Assembly: GCA_949317995.1 (NCBI GenBank)
Contig: OX439038.1
Location: forward strand, 2,126,001 to 2,190,000
Source: Acholoe squamosa
Taxonomy: Eukaryota; Annelida; Polychaeta; Phyllodocida; Polynoidae
Length of the DNA: 64,000 bases
Direction: 5' to 3'
The first letter of the stretch is position 1. Every line of letters starts with the position of its first letter. Below, piece after piece: positions 1 to 11,928 of the stretch. The notes under the pieces are model-generated. The model was not told where the DNA came from and did not search any database. It was given only the letters and a program-made list of their open reading frames with translations. The position numbers were made by a program, and so were the translations under genes.

Positions 1-2274
1 AGAGTTTGGTAGGGCAGTCGGTATGTGCTGTAGCTTCTATAGCACCAATACTGCATATAGAGTATGGTAGGGCAGTCAGTGTGTGCTGTAGCTTCTATAG
101 CACCAATAGTGCATATAGAGTATGGTAGGGCAGTCAGTGTGCTGTAGCTTCTATAGCACCAATACTGCATATAGAGTATGGTAGGGCAGTCAGTGTGCTG
201 TAGCTTCTATAGCACCAATACTGCATATAGAGTATGGTAGGGCAGTCAGTGTGGGCTGTAGCTTCTATAGCACCAATAGTGCATATAGAGTATGGTAGGG
301 CAGTCAGTGTGCTGTAGCTTCTATAGCACCAATACTGCATATAGAGTGCTGTAGCTTCTATAGCACCAATACTGCATATAGAGTATGGTAGGGCAGTCGG
401 TGTGCTGTAGCTTCTATAGCACCAATACTGCAGAGTATGGTAGGGCAGTCAGTGTACTGTAGCTTCTATAACAACAATATTGCATATAGAGTATGGTAGG
501 GCAGTCGGTGTGTGCTGTAGCTTCTATAGCACCAATACTGCATATAGAGTGCTGTAGCTTCTATAGCGCCAATACTGCATATAGAGTATGGTAGGGCAGT
601 CAGTGTGCTGTAGCTTCTATAACACCAATACTGCATATAGAGTGCTGTAGCTTCTATAACACCAATACTGCATATAGAGTATGGTAGGGCAGTCGGTGTG
701 CTGTAGCTTCTATAGCACCAATACAACATATAGAGTATGGTAGGGCATCAGTGTGCTGTAGCTTCTATATCACCAATACTGCATATAGAGTGCTGTAGCT
801 TGTATAACACCAATACTGCATATAGAGTATGATAGGGCAGCCAGTGTGTGCTGTAGCTTCTATAGCACCAATACTGCATATAGAGTATGGTAGGCCAGTC
901 AGTGTGCTGTAGCTTCTATAGCACCAATACTGCATATAGAGTATGATAGGGCAGGCAGTGTGTGCTGTAGCTTCTATAGCACCAATACTGCATATAGAGT
1001 ATAGTAGGGCAGTCAGTGTGCTGTAGCTTCTATAGCACCAATACTGCACATAGAGTGCTGTAGCTTCTATAGCATCAATACTGCACATAGAGTGCTGTAG
1101 CTTCTATAGCACCAATACTGCATATAGAGTGTGGTAGGGGAGTCAGTGTGCTGTAGCTTCGATAGCACCAATACTGCATATAGAGTATGGTAGGGCAGTC
1201 AGTGTGCTGTAGCTTCTATAGTACCAATACTGCATATAGAGTGCTGTAGCTTCTATAGCACCAATACTGCATATAGAGTATGGTAGGGCAGTCATTGTGC
1301 TGTAGCTTCTATAGCACCAATACTGCATATAGAGTGTGGTAGGGCAGTCAGTGTGCTGTAGCTTCTATAGCACCAATACTGCATATAGAGTATGGTAGGG
1401 CAGTCAGTGTGCTGTAGCTTCTATAGTACCAATACTGCATATAGAGTGCTGTAGCTTCTATAGCACCAATACTGCATATAGAGTATGGTAGGGCAGTCAG
1501 TGTGCTGTAGCTTCTATAGTACCAATACTGCATATAGAGTGCTGTAGCTTCTATAGCACCAATACTGCATATAGAGTATGGTAGGGCAGTCATTGTGCTG
1601 TAGCTTCTATAGCACCAATACTGCATATAGAGTATGGTAGGGCAGTCAGTGTGCTGTAGCTTCTGTAGCACCAATACTGCATATAGAGTGTGGTAGGGCA
1701 GTCAGTGTGCTGTAGCTTCTGTAGCACCAATACTGCATATAGATTATGGTAGGGCAGTCGGTGTGGTGTAGTTTCTATAGCACCAATACTGCATATAGAG
1801 TATGGTAGGGCAGTCAGTGTGGTGTAGTTTCTATAGCACCAATACTGCATATAGAGTGCTCTAGCTTCTATAGCATCAATACTGCATATGCAGTATGGTA
1901 GGGCAGTCGATGTGCTGTAGCTTCTATAGCACCAATACTGCATATAGAGTATGGTAGGGCAGTCAGTGTGCTGTAGTGCTGTAGCTTCTATAGCACCGAT
2001 ATTGCATATAGAGTGTGGTAGGGCAGTCAGTGTGCTGTAGCTTCTATAACACCAATACTGCATATAGAGTATGGTAGGGCAGTCGGTATGTGCTGTAGCT
2101 TCTATAGCACCAATACTGCATATAGAGTATGGTAGGGCAGTCAGTGTGTGGTGTAGCTTGTAGAGCACCAATACTGCATATAGAGTATGGTAGGGCAGTC
2201 AGTGTGCTGTAGCTTCTATAGCACCAATACTGCATATAGAGTGCTGTAGCTTCTATAACACCAATACTGCATAT

Positions 2275-5200
2275 AGAGTATGGTAGGGCAGTCGGTATGT
2301 GCTGTAGCTTCTATAGCACCAATACTGCATATAGAGTATGGTAGGGCAGTCAGTGTGGGCTGTAGCTTCTTTAGCACCAATATTGCATATAGAGTATGGT
2401 AGGGCAGTCAGTGTGCTGTAGCTTCTATAGCACCAATATTGCATATAGAGTATGGTAGGGCAGTCGGTATGTGCTGTAGCTTCTATAGCACCAATACTGC
2501 ATATAGAGTATGGTAGGGCAGTCAGTGTGTGGTGTAGCTTCTATAGCACCAATAGTGCATATAGAGTATGGTAGGGCAGTCAGTGTGTGCTGTAGCTTCT
2601 ATAGCACCAATACTGCATATAGAGTATGGTAGGACAGTCGGTGTGTGCTGTAGCTTCTATAGCACCAATACTGCATATAGAGTATGGTAGGGCAGTCGGT
2701 GTGTGCTGTAGCTTCTATAGCACCAACACTGCATATAGAGTATGGTAGGGCAGTCGGTATGTGCTGTAGCTTCTATAGCACTAATACTGCATATAGAGTG
2801 CTGTAGCTCCTATAGCACCAATACTGCATATAGAGTATGGTAGGGCAGTCAGTGTGCTGTAGCTTCTGTAGCACCAATACTGCATATAGAGTGTGGTAGG
2901 GCAGTCGGTGTGCTGTAGCTTCTATAGCACCAATACTGCATATAGAATATGGTAGAGCAGTCGGTGTGTGCTGTAGCTTCTATAGCACCAATACTGCATA
3001 TAGACTTTGGTAGGGCAGTGAGTGTGTGCTGTAGCTTCTATAGCACCAATACTGCATATAGAGTATGGTAGGGCAGTCAGTGTGCTGTAGCTTCTATAGC
3101 ACCAATACTGCATATAGAGTATGGTAGGGCAGTAGGTGTGTGCTGTAGCTTCTATAGCAACAATACTGCATATACAGTATGGTAGGGCAGTCAGTGTGCT
3201 GTAGCTTCTATAGCACCAATACTGCATATAGTGTATGGGAGGGCAGTCGGTGTGCTGTAGCTTCTATAGCACCAATACTGCATATAGAGTATGGGAGGGC
3301 AGTCGGTGTGCTGTAGCTTCTATAGCACCAATACTGCATATAGAGTATGGGAGGGCAGTCGGTGTGCTGTAGCTTCTATAGCACCAATACTGCATATAGA
3401 GTATGGGAGGGCAGTCAGTGTGCTGTAGCTTCTGTAGCACCAATACTGGATATAGAGTATGGTAGGGCAGTCGGTGTGGTGTAGTTTCTATAGCACCAAT
3501 ACTGCATATAGATTATGGTAGGGCAGTCGGTGTGTGCTGTAGCTTCTATAGCACCAATACTGCATATAGAGTATGGTAGGGCAGTCAGTGTGCTGTAGCT
3601 TCTATAACACCAATACTGCATATAGAGTATGGTAGGGCAGTCAGTGTGTGCTGTAGCTTCTATAACACCAATACTGCATATAGAGTGCTGTAGCTTCTAT
3701 AGCACCAATACTGCAAATAGAGTATGGTAGGGCAGTCAGTGTGCTGTAGCTTCTATAGCACCAATACTGCATATAGAGTATGGTAGGGCAGTCGGTGTGT
3801 GCTGTAGCTTCTATAGAACCAATACTGCATATAGAGTATGGTAGGCAGTCAGTGTGTGCTGTAGCTTCTATAGCACCAATACTGCATATAGAGTATGGTA
3901 GGGCAGTCAGTGTGTGCTGTAGCTTCTATAGCACCAATACTGCATATAGAGTATGGTAGGGCAGTCAGTGTGCTGTAGCTTCTATAGCACCAATACTGCA
4001 TATAGAGTATGGTAGGGCAGTCAGTGTGCTGTAGCTTCTATAGTACCAATACTGCATATAGAGTGTGGTAGGGCAGTCGGTGTGTGCTGTAGCTTCTATA
4101 ACACCAATACTGCATATAGAGTGCTGTAGCTTCTATAGCACCAATACTGCAAATAGAGTATGGTAGGGCAGTCAGTGTGCTGTAGCTTCTATAGCACCAA
4201 TACTGCATATAGAGTATGGTAGGGCAGTCGGTGTGTGCTGTAGCTTCTATAGAACCAATACTGCATATAGAGTATGGTAGGCAGTCAGTGTGTGCTGTAG
4301 CTTCTATAGCACCAATACTGCATATAGAGTATGGTAGGGCAGTCAGTGTGTGCTGTAGCTTCTATAGCACCAATACTGCATATAGAGTATGGTAGGGCAG
4401 TCGGTATGTGCTGTAGCTTCTATAGCACCAATACTGCATATAGAGTATGGTAGGGCAGTCAGTGTGGGCTGTAGCTTCTTTAGCACCAATATTGCATATA
4501 GAGTATGGTAGGGCAGTCAGTGTGCTGTAGCTTCTATAGCACCAATATTGCATATAGAGTATGGTAGGGCAGTCGGTATGTGCTGTAGCTTCTATAGCAC
4601 CAATACTGCATATAGAGTATGGTAGGGCAGTCAGTGTGTGGTGTAGCTTCTATAGCACCAATACTGCATATAGAGTATGGTAGGACAGTCGGTGTGTGCT
4701 GTAGCTTCTATAGCACCAATACTGCATATAGAGTATGGTAGGGCAGTCGGTGTGTGCTGTAGCTTCTATAGCACCAACACTGCATATAGAGTATGGTAGG
4801 GCAGTCGGTATGTGCTGTAGCTTCTATAGCACTAATACTGCATATAGAGTGCTGTAGCTCCTATAGCACCAATACTGCATATAGAGTATGGTAGGGCAGT
4901 CAGTGTGCTGTAGCTTCTGTAGCACCAATACTGCATATAGAGTGTGGTAGGGCAGTCGGTGTGCTGTAGCTTCTATAGCACCAATACTGCATATAGAATA
5001 TGGTAGGGCAGTCGGTGTGTGCTGTAGCTTCTATAGCACCAATACTGCATATAGACTTTGGTAGGGCAGTGAGTGTGTGCTGTAGCTTCTATAGCACCAA
5101 TACTGCATATAGAGTATGGTAGGGCAGTCAGTGTGCTGTAGCTTCTATAGCACCAATACTGCATATAGAGTATGGTAGGGCAGTAGGTGTGTGCTGTAGC

Positions 5201-6420
5201 TTCTATAGCAACAATACTGCATATACAGTATGGTAGGGCAGTCAGTGTGCTGTAGCTTCTATAGCACCAATACTGCATATAGTGTATGGGAGGGCAGTCG
5301 GTGTGCTGTAGCTTCTATAGCACCAATACTGCATATAGAGTATGGGAGGGCAGTCGGTGTGCTGTAGCTTCTATAGCACCAATACTGCATATAGAGTATG
5401 GGAGGGCAGTCGGTGTGCTGTAGCTTCTATAGCACCAATACTGCATATAGAGTATGGGAGGGCAGTCAGTGTGCTGTAGCTTCTGTAGCACCAACACTGG
5501 ATATAGAGTATGGTAGGGCAGTCGGTGTGGTGTAGTTTCTATAGCACCAATACTGCATATAGATTATGGTAGGGCAGTCGGTGTGTGCTGTAGCTTCTAT
5601 AGCACCAATACTGCATATAGAGTATGGTAGGGCAGTCAGTGTGCTGTAGCTTCTATAACACCAATACTGCATATAGAGTATGGTAGGGCAGTCAGTGTGT
5701 GCTGTAGCTTCTATAACACCAATACTGCATATAGAGTGCTGTAGCTTCTATAGCACCAATACTGCAAATAGAGTATGGTAGGGCAGTCAGTGTGCTGTAG
5801 CTTCTATAGCACCAATACTGCATATAGAGTATGGTAGGGCAGTCGGTGTGTGCTGTAGCTTCTATAGAACCAATACTGCATATAGAGTATGGTAGGCAGT
5901 CAGTGTGTGCTGTAGCTTCTATAGCACCAATACTGCATATAGAGTATGGTAGGGCAGTCAGTGTGTGCTGTAGCTTCTATAGCACCAATACTGCATATAG
6001 AGTATGGTAGGGCAGTCAGTGTGCTGTAGCTTCTATAGCACCAATACTGCATATAGAGTATGGTAGGGCAGTCAGTGTGCTGTAGCTTCTATAGTACCAA
6101 TACTGCATATAGAGTGTGGTAGGGCAGTCGGTGTGTGCTGTAGCTTCTATAACACCAATACTGCATATAGAGTGCTGTAGCTTCTATAGCACCAATACTG
6201 CAAATAGAGTATGGTAGGGCAGTCAGTGTGCTGTAGCTTCTATAGCACCAATACTGCATATAGAGTATGGTAGGGCAGTCGGTGTGTGCTGTAGCTTCTA
6301 TAGAACCAATACTGCATATAGAGTATGGTAGGCAGTCAGTGTGTGCTGTAGCTTCTATAGCACCAATACTGCATATAGAGTATGGTAGGGCAGTCAGTGT
6401 GTGCTGTAGCTTCTATAGCA
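2275..6420. repeat. Higher-order tandem duplication (about 2.05-2.1 kb) inside the array
   Basis: Rare unit variants recur in the same order at about 2275-4370 and 4380-6420. Examples are the TTTAGCACC unit at about 2370 and 4479, the ATAGACTTTGG unit at about 3001 and 5052, and the CTGGATATAG unit at about 3447 and 5498. The offset falls from about 2109 to 2051 because one 58 bp unit is missing from the second copy. This shows block amplification of many units at once. Confidence 0.85.
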
Positions 6421-6716
6421 CCAATAGTGCATATAGAGTATGGTAGGGCAGTCAGTGTGCTGTAGCTTCTATAGCACCAATACTGCATATAGAGTATGGT
6501 AGGGCAGTCAGTGTGCTGTAGCTTCTATAGCACCAATATTGCATATAGAGTGTGGTAGGGCAGTCGGTGTTCTGTAGCTTCTATAGCACCAATATTGCAT
6601 ATAGAGTATGGTAGGGCAGTCAGTGTGCTGTAGCTTCTGTAGCACCAATACTGCATATAGAGTATGGTAGGCAGTCAGTGTGTGCTGTAGCTTCTATAGC
6701 AACAATACTGCATATA

Positions 6717-6850
6717 GGGCATTAGCACATTAGGCTATGGAGGCCGCCATTAGACCCCGACTGCACTATGACTAACACCTTCAGCCCCCGTCTCCGCAGT
6801 AAATGCCAGGGATGCTTCCCATTGGTCAATAATACAATAGCCATGTGCCG
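6717..6850. repeat. 134 bp non-satellite insert in the array, copy 1
   Basis: A unique segment beginning GGGCATTAGCACATTAGGC and ending CATGTGCCG interrupts the array. It is identical in sequence and flanks to 8721-8854, offset 2004 bp, so it was duplicated with surrounding units. On the minus strand it is open through its whole length, but I recognise no protein family and see no TIR or target duplication. Confidence 0.85.
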
Positions 6851-8720
6851 TATAGAGTATGGTAGGGCAGTCAGTGTGCTGTAGCTTCTATAGCACCAAT
6901 ACTGCATATAGAGTGCTGTAGCTTCTATCGCACCAATACTGCATATAGAGTATGGTAGGGCAGTCAGTGTGATGTAGCTTCTATAGCACCAATACTGTAT
7001 ATAGAGTATGGTAGGGCAGTCAGTGTGCTGTAGCTTCTATAGCACCAATACTGTATATAGAGTATGGTAGGGCAGTCAGTGTGGTGTAGCTTCTATAGCA
7101 CCAATACTGTATATAGAGTATGGTAGGGCAGTCAGTGTGTGCTGTAGCTTCTATACCACCAATACTGCATATAGAGTATGGGAGGGCAGTCAGTGTGCTG
7201 TAGCTTCTATAGCACCAATACTGCATATAGAGTATGGTAGGCAGTCAGTGTGTGCTGTAGCTTCTATAGCACCAATACTGCATATAGAGTATGGTAGGGC
7301 AGTCAGTGTGTGCTGTAGCTTCTATAGCACCAATACTGCATATAGAGTATGGTAGGGCAGTCAGTGTGGGCTGTAGCTTCTATAGCACCAATACTGCATA
7401 TAGAGTGCTGTAGCTTCTATAGCACCAATACTGCATATAGAGTATGGTAGGGCAGTCAGTGTGGGCTGTAGCTTCTATAGCACCAATACTGCATATAGAG
7501 TATGGTAGGGCAGTCGGTGTGTGCTGTAGCTTCTATACCACCAATACTGCATATAGAGTATGGTAGGGCAGTCAGTGTGCTGTAGCTTCTATAGCACCAA
7601 TACTGCATATAGAGTGCTGTAGCTTCTATAGCACCAATACTGCATATAGAGTGCTGTAGCTTCTATAGCACCAATACTGCATATAGAGTGCTGTAGCTTC
7701 TATAGCACCAATACTGCATATAGAGTATGGTAGGGCAGTCAGTGTGTGCTGTAGCTTCTATAACACCAATACTGCATATAGAGTGCTGTAGCTTCTATAG
7801 CACCAATACTGCATATAGAGTATGGTAGGGCAGTCAGTGTGCTGTAGCTTCTATAGCACCAATACTGCATATAGAGTATGGTAGGCAGTCAGTGTGTGCT
7901 GTAGCTTCTATAGCACCAATACTGCATATAGAGTATGGTAGGGCAGTCAGTGTGCTGTAGCTTCTATACCACCAATACTGCATATAGAGTATGGTAGGCA
8001 GTCAGTGTGTGCTGTAGCTTCTATAGCACCAATACTGCATATAGAGTATGGTAGGGCAGTCAGTGTGCTGTAGCTTCTATAGCACCAATACTGCATATAG
8101 AGCATGGTAGGGCAGTCAGTGTGCTGTAGCTTCTATAGCACCAATACTGCATATAGAGTATGGTAGGGCAGTCAGTGTGCTGTAGCTTCTATACCACCAA
8201 TACTGCATATAGAGTATGGTAGGCAGTCAGTGTGTGCTGTAGCTTCTATAGCACCAATACTGCATATAGAGTATGGTAGGGCAGTCAGTGTGTGCTGTAG
8301 CTTCTAAAGCACCAATACTGCATATAGAGTATGGTAGGGCAGTCAGTGTGCTGTAGCTTCTATACCACCAATACTGCATATAGAGTATGGTAGGCAGTCA
8401 GTGTGTGCTGTAGCTTCTGTAGCACCAATACTGCATATAGAGTATGGTAGGGCAGTCAGTGTGCTGTAGCTTCTATAGCACCAATACTGCATATAGAGTA
8501 TGGTAGGGCAGTCAGTGTGCTGTAGCTTCTATAGCACCAATATTGCATATAGAGTGTGGTAGGGCAGTCGGTGTTCTGTAGCTTCTATAGCACCAATATT
8601 GCATATAGAGTATGGTAGGGCAGTCAGTGTGCTGTAGCTTCTATAGCACCAATACTGCATATAGAGTATGGTAGGCAGTCAGTGTGTGCTGTAGCTTCTA
8701 TAGCAACAATACTGCATATA

Positions 8721-8854
8721 GGGCATTAGCACATTAGGCTATGGAGGCCGCCATTAGACCCCGACTGCACTATGACTAACACCTTCAGCCCCCGTCTCCG
8801 CAGTAAATGCCAGGGATGCTTCCCATTGGTCAATAATACAATAGCCATGTGCCG
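8721..8854. repeat. 134 bp non-satellite insert in the array, copy 2
   Basis: Second copy of the insert at 6717-6850, in the same context (preceded by an AGCAACAATACTG unit, followed by a TATCGCACC unit). The duplicated block extends several hundred bases on both sides. Confidence 0.85.
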
Positions 8855-9298
8855 TATAGAGTATGGTAGGGCAGTCAGTGTGCTGTAGCTTCTATAGCAC
8901 CAATACTGCATATAGAGTGCTGTAGCTTCTATCGCACCAATACTGCATATAGAGTATGGTAGGGCAGTCGGTGTGTGCTGTAGCTTCTATAGCACCAATA
9001 CTGCATATAGAGTATGGGAGGGCAGTCAATGTGCTGTAGCTTATATAGCACCAATACTGCATATAGAGTGTGCTAGGGCAGTTGGTGTTCTGTAGCTTCT
9101 ATAGCACCAATATTGCATATAGAGTATGGTAGGGCAGTCGGTGTGCTGTAGCTTCTATAGCACTAATACTGCATATAGAGTATGGTAGGGCAGTCAGTGT
9201 GGTGTAGTTTCTATAGCACCAATACTGCATATAGAGTATGGTAGGGCAGTCAGTGTGCTGTAGCTTCTATAGCACCAATACTGCATATAGAGTGCTGT

Positions 9299-11198
9299 AT
9301 TAGGGCTACATTCGAGTATCATGCTGACTTTTAGGTTTGTTCGGGCTTCATTCGAGCATCATGCTGACCTTTTAACACCTAAACATAATTATTGTATTGC
9401 TGGATAACAATAATGGCCTGTTTAAGCCCTGGATCTTTAAATGAGGGCCCATCTCAAATAATCAAAGGGGTATAGTAGTATTGGAATTGAACATTTTTTT
9501 TTGTAAACTATATTATGGCGAGCACTGGTCTTGTACAAGTGCCTGGTTGCTTCAACAGGCGACTATGGTATGCCCATTCATGATGCATGAATACAGTGCT
9601 GGAGAGTTCTTCACCAGGGCTACATTCATGATGATCAATCATTGCTCTATAGGTCTTTACAAGTTTAAAGCAGCATACATCATAAAAATGTAAAACAACA
9701 CCAAACACCGCTAATGGAATAAGGCATCATGCCCATCATCCATCATGGTACATCAATGCAGTTCTGGTGGGTAATTGAAGCTACATTCAAGCATCCGCTC
9801 ACCCTACGGGATAAATACACTCCCAGAGGGTTGGCATAATGCACCAATGAAGTGCTCAGGGGTGTAGGAAAAGTGGGGGCAGGGGGGGCCCGGGCCCCCC
9901 CAATCACAAAGCAGGTGGGGCCTGAGTATGTCTGGGCCCCCCCCAAAATTTGTCAAGACCTCATAATAAAATTCATAAGCATCAAAAATACTGCATTTCA
10001 GGATAGATTTGTATGGTAATGGGATAGGGAAATGGAGGCTAGAGCTTCAAATCAGACCTAAAAGTAATAAAAAATAACACTTTTTATACAAAATCTACAT
10101 ATATATATGTATAGGTGTAATCGCGATTATGCCGACAATACAAGGTGGTCACGCTGGGGTCCCAGCTGGAACCCCCACTGGGCCCCTCCAATGAAGATTT
10201 GCTTCCTACGCCTCTGGTGCTGGTGAGCAGTGTCACCAGCTCTTCATTGGTGCATCATCACAACCAATGGGTATGATGCACTCCTGCATCAGCAGGCCTT
10301 AAAGGGATTCTCCACCATCTATTCCATTGCCACCGGGTGGCCAAAACTAAAACCCCCTAAGTTTACCTAAACTCATGATATATGCTTATATCCCTTTTGT
10401 ATATGCCCTAACTTATTACCATCAAGCTGTTGAATATCAGACTTTTGAATTTTTCCTGACAAAACATTAAGATTCAGTATTGGCCAACTTCATAGATTTC
10501 TGTAATTGAAGAAAAAAGATTTTTTTTTTTCATAAATTTGTATCTTCTAGATTCTGGCTGTAACCTTTGCTCATAAAATGTTCATAATGATTGTATCTTA
10601 ATGCCTGCAAAGTCTGGTGAACTATTTCCCGCCAGATGTTTTTCCAGTAATGAGAAATGTAAGAAATTCCAACACTTTTCAATATTTGAGCAAATGATGA
10701 AAAATGGGGGGTTTCTCCCATAAGCAGCCATAGTTAAGGATTCCACATCTTCAGAAGTCAATAAATCTGAAACTAGCACAATGAACCAGGGTTTTTATTG
10801 CTTCAGCTACCTCATAATACATAAAACTAATATGATCCCAAGTAGCGAATAGTGAAAAATCCCTTTAAAGGGTGAGAGAGAGAAAATAACACCATTTATC
10901 CCAAGTTGAATAGGTTAAATCAAGAACCTCTGTATGACACACCCCAATGTGATAACTTTCCCTTATCACACTGCCAGGTAGATCATTGCAAATGGTCACA
11001 TAACTAATGATGAAATGATTACTAATGCCAAATAAATGAGTTTTTGAACATTTCTGACAAAAATGACTTGAGATCAACACAAAGGAGCACTGAGTTTGGT
11101 CACCACTGAGGGTTATCATACTCAGCTTTGCCTTGTGTCATAATCCTCAGTGGGGACTAAATCTTGTGCACCTTTGTCTATGTAGTGTATATACTTAC
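9299..11198. other. Intergenic or intronic DNA with dispersed repeat fragments, no gene seen
   Basis: No exon with recognisable protein content is visible. Fragments rich in GCATCATGC/ATGATGCATC motifs occur at about 9310-9380 and 9570-9790. A better copy of the same family is at about 10211-10310. A G/C-rich stretch at about 9865-9945 and A/T-rich DNA complete it. If the receptor gene continues on the minus strand, this is part of its first intron. Confidence 0.5.
10211..10310 (-). repeat. Dispersed GCATCA-type repeat (copy A)
   Basis: Read on the minus strand this segment (AATCCCTTTAAGGCCTGCTG, later GGAGTGCATCAT, CATTGGTTG, CACCAATGAAGAGCTGG) aligns almost base for base with the two halves flanking the LTR element at 14135-14167 and 28068-28160. 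It defines a family of short non-coding repeats in this window. Confidence 0.7.
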
Positions 11199-11877
11199 TT
11201 CTGACCTGGTTTTTGAGCGTCCTTACGACCTGTTTCTGTAAAGTGAGTAGGTCGTCCACCACCTCATCCCCCTCAAACACGCTCTGCATGGCATGGAAGA
11301 ACACCTCCTTACCGCTCCGCTCCAGTTCTCCCGCTATGGCCTTACAGGTTAGATGGTTAATGTTCTGGTCTGTGGTGACCACCCCGACCCGCTGCCAGCC
11401 ATTGAGGTCTACCCACTGGTTAAACATGGGGGCTAGTGTGAGCCATGTACCGACCGTCCGGGAAAAGGTCGGGTAGGTGAACTTGTTACTGAGGCTTTCT
11501 GAGGTACAGCCGAAGGATACAAACGGGATGTTCAGTGCGTCGGCCATATTAGCCACCGGCTCGCAGACCACGCTACATCCGCTACCCACAATGCCATGTA
11601 ACTCAGACTGGAAGTAGGACCACATGTCCATGGTCATCCGCATACCTTGTCGTGAGCGGCAGTGGTCATCCCGCCACTGCCAACACAGGGTCAGGTTATC
11701 AGGGAGGAGAGAGAGTTCTTTTACTTTTTTCACCCCAAGGACGGCGCCCCCAGCCATGTACGGCCCCAGCTCCCACTCCTGCGTCCATGGGATGAGAATA
11801 CCAAGGTTAATGTCTTCTCCTGCCACCAGGGGCACCAGGCAGTTAGTGACAAGAACCACCACCAGGGGGTGTGCCAT
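11199..11877 (-). CDS. First coding exon of a receptor guanylate cyclase / natriuretic peptide receptor-like protein (partial)
   Basis: This exon encodes the N-terminus of a membrane receptor of the ANF-receptor (type I periplasmic-binding fold) class. The chosen ATG at 11877 starts a clean signal peptide (MAHPLVVVLV..CLVPLVAG) followed by mature EDINLGILIPW. Family hallmarks follow: a GSGCSVVCEPVANMADALN block close to the IGPGCS..C.P.A..A motif, IPFVSFGC, and YPTFSRTVG. A further ATG lies 17 codons upstream at 11928 but would bury the signal peptide. The exon ends at a strong donor (AA|GTAAGTAT, intron from 11198) after 226 codons plus one base; translation would run into a stop soon after, supporting splicing. 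Transmembrane, kinase-homology and cyclase exons are not visible, so membership in the cyclase rather than the NPR-C-like group is inferred. The remaining exons should lie at lower coordinates, probably beyond the satellite array. Confidence 0.8.
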
Positions 11878-11928
11878 GTCCTCAACTAATATTTCCAGCT
11901 GTTTGTGTGAAAAGGAGGCTCTACACAC

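Larger units (their letters stand above)
1..9298. repeat. Satellite-like tandem array, 56-58 bp units with 37 bp short units
   Basis: The array runs from the window edge to about 9298. The full unit is about 56 bp (AGAGTATGGTAGGGCAGTCA, then GTGTGCTGTAGC, then TTCTATAGCACCAATACTGC, then ATAT). Many units carry an extra TG or GG and become 58 bp. A 37 bp variant lacks the TATGGTAGGGCAGTCAGT part. I estimate about 170 units. Reading frames inside it are by-products of periodicity, open on both strands, and not genes. It is probably intronic or intergenic DNA downstream of the receptor exon at 11199-11877. Confidence 0.95.

Noticed and set aside
134-8911. Many 60-190 codon frames with YWCYRSYST-type repeats on the minus strand
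   Set aside because: They follow the 56/37 bp period, occur in several frames, lack start context and splice sites, and are products of the satellite.
1-9298. CRISPR-like alternation of repeats
   Set aside because: There are no unique spacers; whole units repeat, in eukaryotic DNA.
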